From the NCBI GenBank assembly GCA_958496175.1, contig OY292279.1:12834001-12898000 (forward strand): 64,000 bases of DNA, given 5' to 3'. The stretch's first letter is position 1, and every line of letters starts with the position of its first letter. Positions 61,638 through 64,000 of this stretch are shown one piece after another. Source of the DNA: Sisyra terminalis (taxonomy: Eukaryota > Arthropoda > Insecta > Neuroptera > Sisyridae). Under the pieces are notes generated by a model. It saw only the letters and a list, made by a program, of their open reading frames with translations, did not search any database and was not told where the DNA came from. The position numbers and the translations under genes were made by a program.

Positions 61638-64000
61638 CTAAAATTTAAAAATAGAAATCACATTTACAGTGTCAATTTTAAACCTACTGTTCATATTCGG
61701 TCCATGTTAGTCCATATGAGTTTTCAAAGGTGCTATTAAGTGGTTGTTTTTCAGCTTCGACAGCTAGTAGGACAGGCCCTGCTATTTCTATAAAATAATT
61801 AAAATTTCTGGAAATTAAGGATTTAAAAGTTTCCATATGATTAGGTACTTGTAGGAATATATCCTTTGGACTGTAAATCACGAATTATTTTCCTCACATC
61901 ATCAGCCAAAATATCACGATTTTCATCAATACCATACTTAGCCAAAAACATGTTTATTTCAGTCATCGTAAAATTTGCTCTGAAAATTTTTCAAGATAAA
62001 TTTAAAGCTCTTTTATCTTATTTATATAACTTACTTTTTTAAAGCTTCACGTATATCTCTTACAGCAATTCTGGCTCTTCTATTATCTACAGAAGTTTGA
62101 GTTTGTGTACCAAAAACCGGGAAAAGGTTGTACCAACCACGAGCCAAAAATTCCGTTGGAGTCACATCACTGTAATGGAACCGTGTATTTTTTACCTCAG
62201 CGTAAGCATCACTCAAAATTGCCAAAAACATATTCTAAAAAAAGACACGTAAACCACGAAAACATAAAAGTAAACAAATTTTCCCATACCAATAAAACAA
62301 AGAACAAGAAAAACATGTACGTGATCAAGAAAAGTGGGCCTAATATCCGATCGGCACGATCAATTTCTTCATAGTCGAAATCTCCACAAATAATTCTTAC
62401 CAAAGTTACAATGGACTTGTAAAAAGTTGAAAACATAATCATCTAAAAATTTGCAGCAAATACAATGTATTGATCGTAAGGTTTTCAGTACACTTACGTT
62501 GGTACCAAATAAGAGGAATCCTAATTCCGCAAAGGAAAGAAAGACCAATGTGAACATTACTAAAAACCCAAAAATATCAGCAGCAGCCTAAAATGAAAAA
62601 ATAGGTATACCGTAGAAATTTTAAATATGTAAACGTGTACAAACAAAGAGTTCCATTTGAAGAGGTCAATATTGGTAAGTGATTAACTACTATAGCCTGT
62701 TGTAAATAAAGTACAACACTATGAGTTCCCTCAATTGAAGAAATATATTTAAAAAGTTTTCAAAAATTGTTTTCTGTTTAGGTTAGTCCAAACATAGATT
62801 TAACTTTATTATTCTGGCAACTTGAAAACCGGTTAAATGTATAAATCAATATAATTGACCAGGAAAGCTCACGGTTGCGGCTTTCATCTTGTCGTAACTC
62901 TTAGCACCATTATGATAACGAGAATGAAAAAAATAATTAACTTTATTGGTAAATCTATTTGAATTAAAAAAAAAAAATCGGGAAAAAAAGGAAGTTAATT
63001 TACTTTTCCCCACCTCCTCATTCTCTGTAGTACGAAGAAATGTTACGGTAAGATGAAATCAAGCACACTGAATTTTTCGGCTCAGTTACATAAGGGTACA
63101 CTAGCGTTTTCTTAAAGGGTTAGAAGAATAAGGTTTCAAAATTTCCAAGTTTTTTTAAATATGTGAAAGATTATTATAAATGAACTTACATAATTTCTTG
63201 TTAGAACTGGTTCTATAAGTTTATTTTAATTGGTAACTTATGGTAAGTTTCGATGGGCTTAATTTATAACTAATGAATAAGTTCAAAAAGAATAAACATT
63301 TCGTCGAAATTTGGAAAAACAAGACGTCAACCTGTTAATTCAGGCAAATTAATGACACTTAATTATTTATTATACAAGTGTAATGGAATTGAATTTTTCA
63401 ATAGTAAACTATTTCTACTGTAATCTATTTCACATGAATAGCAAATGGATCTTCGCCTTATTTGTACACCAGCTTCTTAATAAAACCTTTTTTATTGTTC
63501 TCATAATGTATCCTAAATATTCATTCACTTCTAGGAACCGTAATAGTTTAATCCAATATCCAAATAATATAACTCCGACAGCTTGAAAATACCATGTTTG
63601 ATAGAAAGCAAGATCCATTAGATTAATGAATTCCTTTTTAGCCTTTATTCTTGCTTCTATAATACCATAATAGTTTGCTGATTTATCAATTATGAACCAA
63701 AAGCAATACAGTTGAGGCTGTAAATGAACTCGAATTGATTACTTTTCTTTTACCTGTCAGACCGATTTCTTACGATTAACAGTAGGAAATCAATAATATT
63801 GAATACATGAGTGACATATTTTATACCAAAGAAAGCTATTTCACGCATTTCTTCAATAACTGAGTAAATGATGAGAATGAGAAATGTGTATTCGATTCCA
63901 AGAATAAAATAATCATGTTTCGTATTATATCCAAGTAGATTAACGCTATTGAAAGAATATGCAGCCCATATTCCACCAGTTGGAGGATACTCAAAAGCAA
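61514..64000 (-). CDS. Polycystin-2-like (PKD2/TRPP) cation channel, C-terminal part
   Basis: A TRP-superfamily channel subunit of the polycystin group. Eight exons are visible (listed separately); the gene continues past 64000. The part seen starts at the end of the extracellular domain ([10 protein letters not shown]), then S2 ([17 protein letters not shown]), S3, S4-S5 ([13 protein letters not shown]), S5 ([20 protein letters not shown]), pore ([15 protein letters not shown] then CGD), S6 ([16 protein letters not shown]), a cytosolic helix region and a C-terminal coiled coil ([20 protein letters not shown]). The pore filter triplet is CGD where human PKD2 has LGD. The region equivalent to the EF-hand lacks a canonical calcium loop. 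Phases agree throughout; the seven complete exons total 1029 nt. Confidence 0.94.
61688..61787 (-). CDS. PKD2-like exon
   Basis: [30 protein letters not shown] leads into the coiled coil. Donor GTAGGT, phase 2. Confidence 0.85.
61849..61979 (-). CDS. PKD2-like exon, degenerate EF-hand region
   Basis: [20 protein letters not shown] then [15 protein letters not shown]. It occupies the place of the PKD2 EF-hand but the loop acidic spacing is not canonical. Confidence 0.85.
62035..62234 (-). CDS. PKD2-like exon, end of S6 and proximal C-terminus
   Basis: [20 protein letters not shown], the highly conserved inner end of S6, followed by [14 protein letters not shown] and [13 protein letters not shown]. 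Donor GTAAGT. Confidence 0.92.
62290..62442 (-). CDS. PKD2-like exon, pore helix and S6
   Basis: [20 protein letters not shown] then [18 protein letters not shown] and FLFFVLL. Aligns with human FSTF..RIILGDINFAEI. Confidence 0.94.
62498..62587 (-). CDS. PKD2-like exon, S5
   Basis: [20 protein letters not shown] then [10 protein letters not shown]; phase 0 at both ends. Donor GTAAGT. Confidence 0.94.
62588..63486 (-). other. PKD2-like intron, nothing recognised
   Basis: An 899-bp AT-rich intron without a recognisable repeat or exon. Confidence 0.6.
63487..63717 (-). CDS. PKD2-like exon, S3-S4
   Basis: [20 protein letters not shown].. to [20 protein letters not shown] and [11 protein letters not shown]. 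The donor GTTTTA is weak, but ending here gives the same 12-residue spacing to S5 as human PKD2. Confidence 0.88.
63774..64000 (-). CDS. PKD2-like exon, S2, continues beyond the window
   Basis: [20 protein letters not shown] (end of the extracellular domain) then [20 protein letters not shown] and [20 protein letters not shown]. Donor GTAAGA at 63773. Confidence 0.9.

Noticed and set aside
62105..62374. 89-codon plus-strand frame
   Set aside because: Antisense to conserved polycystin exons.
1..64000. CRISPR arrays, operons, bacterial promoters
   Set aside because: The window is eukaryotic, with spliceosomal introns throughout; no regularly spaced short repeats with unique spacers were seen.

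Overview
This window is AT-rich nuclear DNA from an animal, most likely an insect. I infer this from an insect-style membrane adenylyl cyclase cut by many introns (several only 53-60 bp), a polycystin-2 channel gene, and an arthropod-type mix of transposable elements (hAT, Tc1, mariner, TTAA-type MITEs, Helitrons, solo LTRs, tRNA-derived SINEs). I cannot fix the order; a beetle is possible but not shown.

Layout. 1-17.0 kb holds no protein gene I can support. It contains transposon relics, tandem duplications and one odd small reading frame at 8.0 kb. 17.09-61.31 kb (+) is one class III transmembrane adenylyl cyclase gene assembled from 23 coding exons. All splice phases agree and the total is 4518 nt (1505 codons plus stop). 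Its first coding exon lies 30.5 kb upstream of the second, and that first intron (17.2-47.7 kb) is packed with mobile elements. 61.51-64.0 kb (-) is the 3' part of a polycystin-2-like (PKD2/TRPP) channel gene, convergent with the cyclase; the two stop codons are about 200 bp apart. The PKD2 gene runs off the right edge.

The most interesting non-coding content is a scattered family of hammerhead-ribozyme motifs. There are six well-formed copies, with the CUGANGA core, a paired stem II, GAAA and a minimal stem III. Two sit alone and four form two head-to-head palindromes with one ribozyme on each strand; three further palindromes look like decayed relatives. Such motifs are known from Penelope-like retroelements and small circular retrozyme RNAs, and no associated reverse transcriptase is visible here. 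A second highlight is a pair of solo LTRs flanked by ATAT. One has two perfect three-unit heat-shock elements just upstream of its TATA box. Other structured elements include two ~1 kb foldback MITEs with 8-bp target duplications, a 730-bp MITE in a TTAA site with a paralogous empty site elsewhere in the window, and a SINE family.

In the cyclase, all expected metal- and ATP-contacting residues are present in C1 and C2. The serine that contacts forskolin in most isoforms is an alanine (residue 1152), as in mammalian AC9, so forskolin insensitivity is predicted. The cyclase makes cAMP from ATP at the membrane; the polycystin is a cation channel. Their adjacency is probably positional rather than functional.
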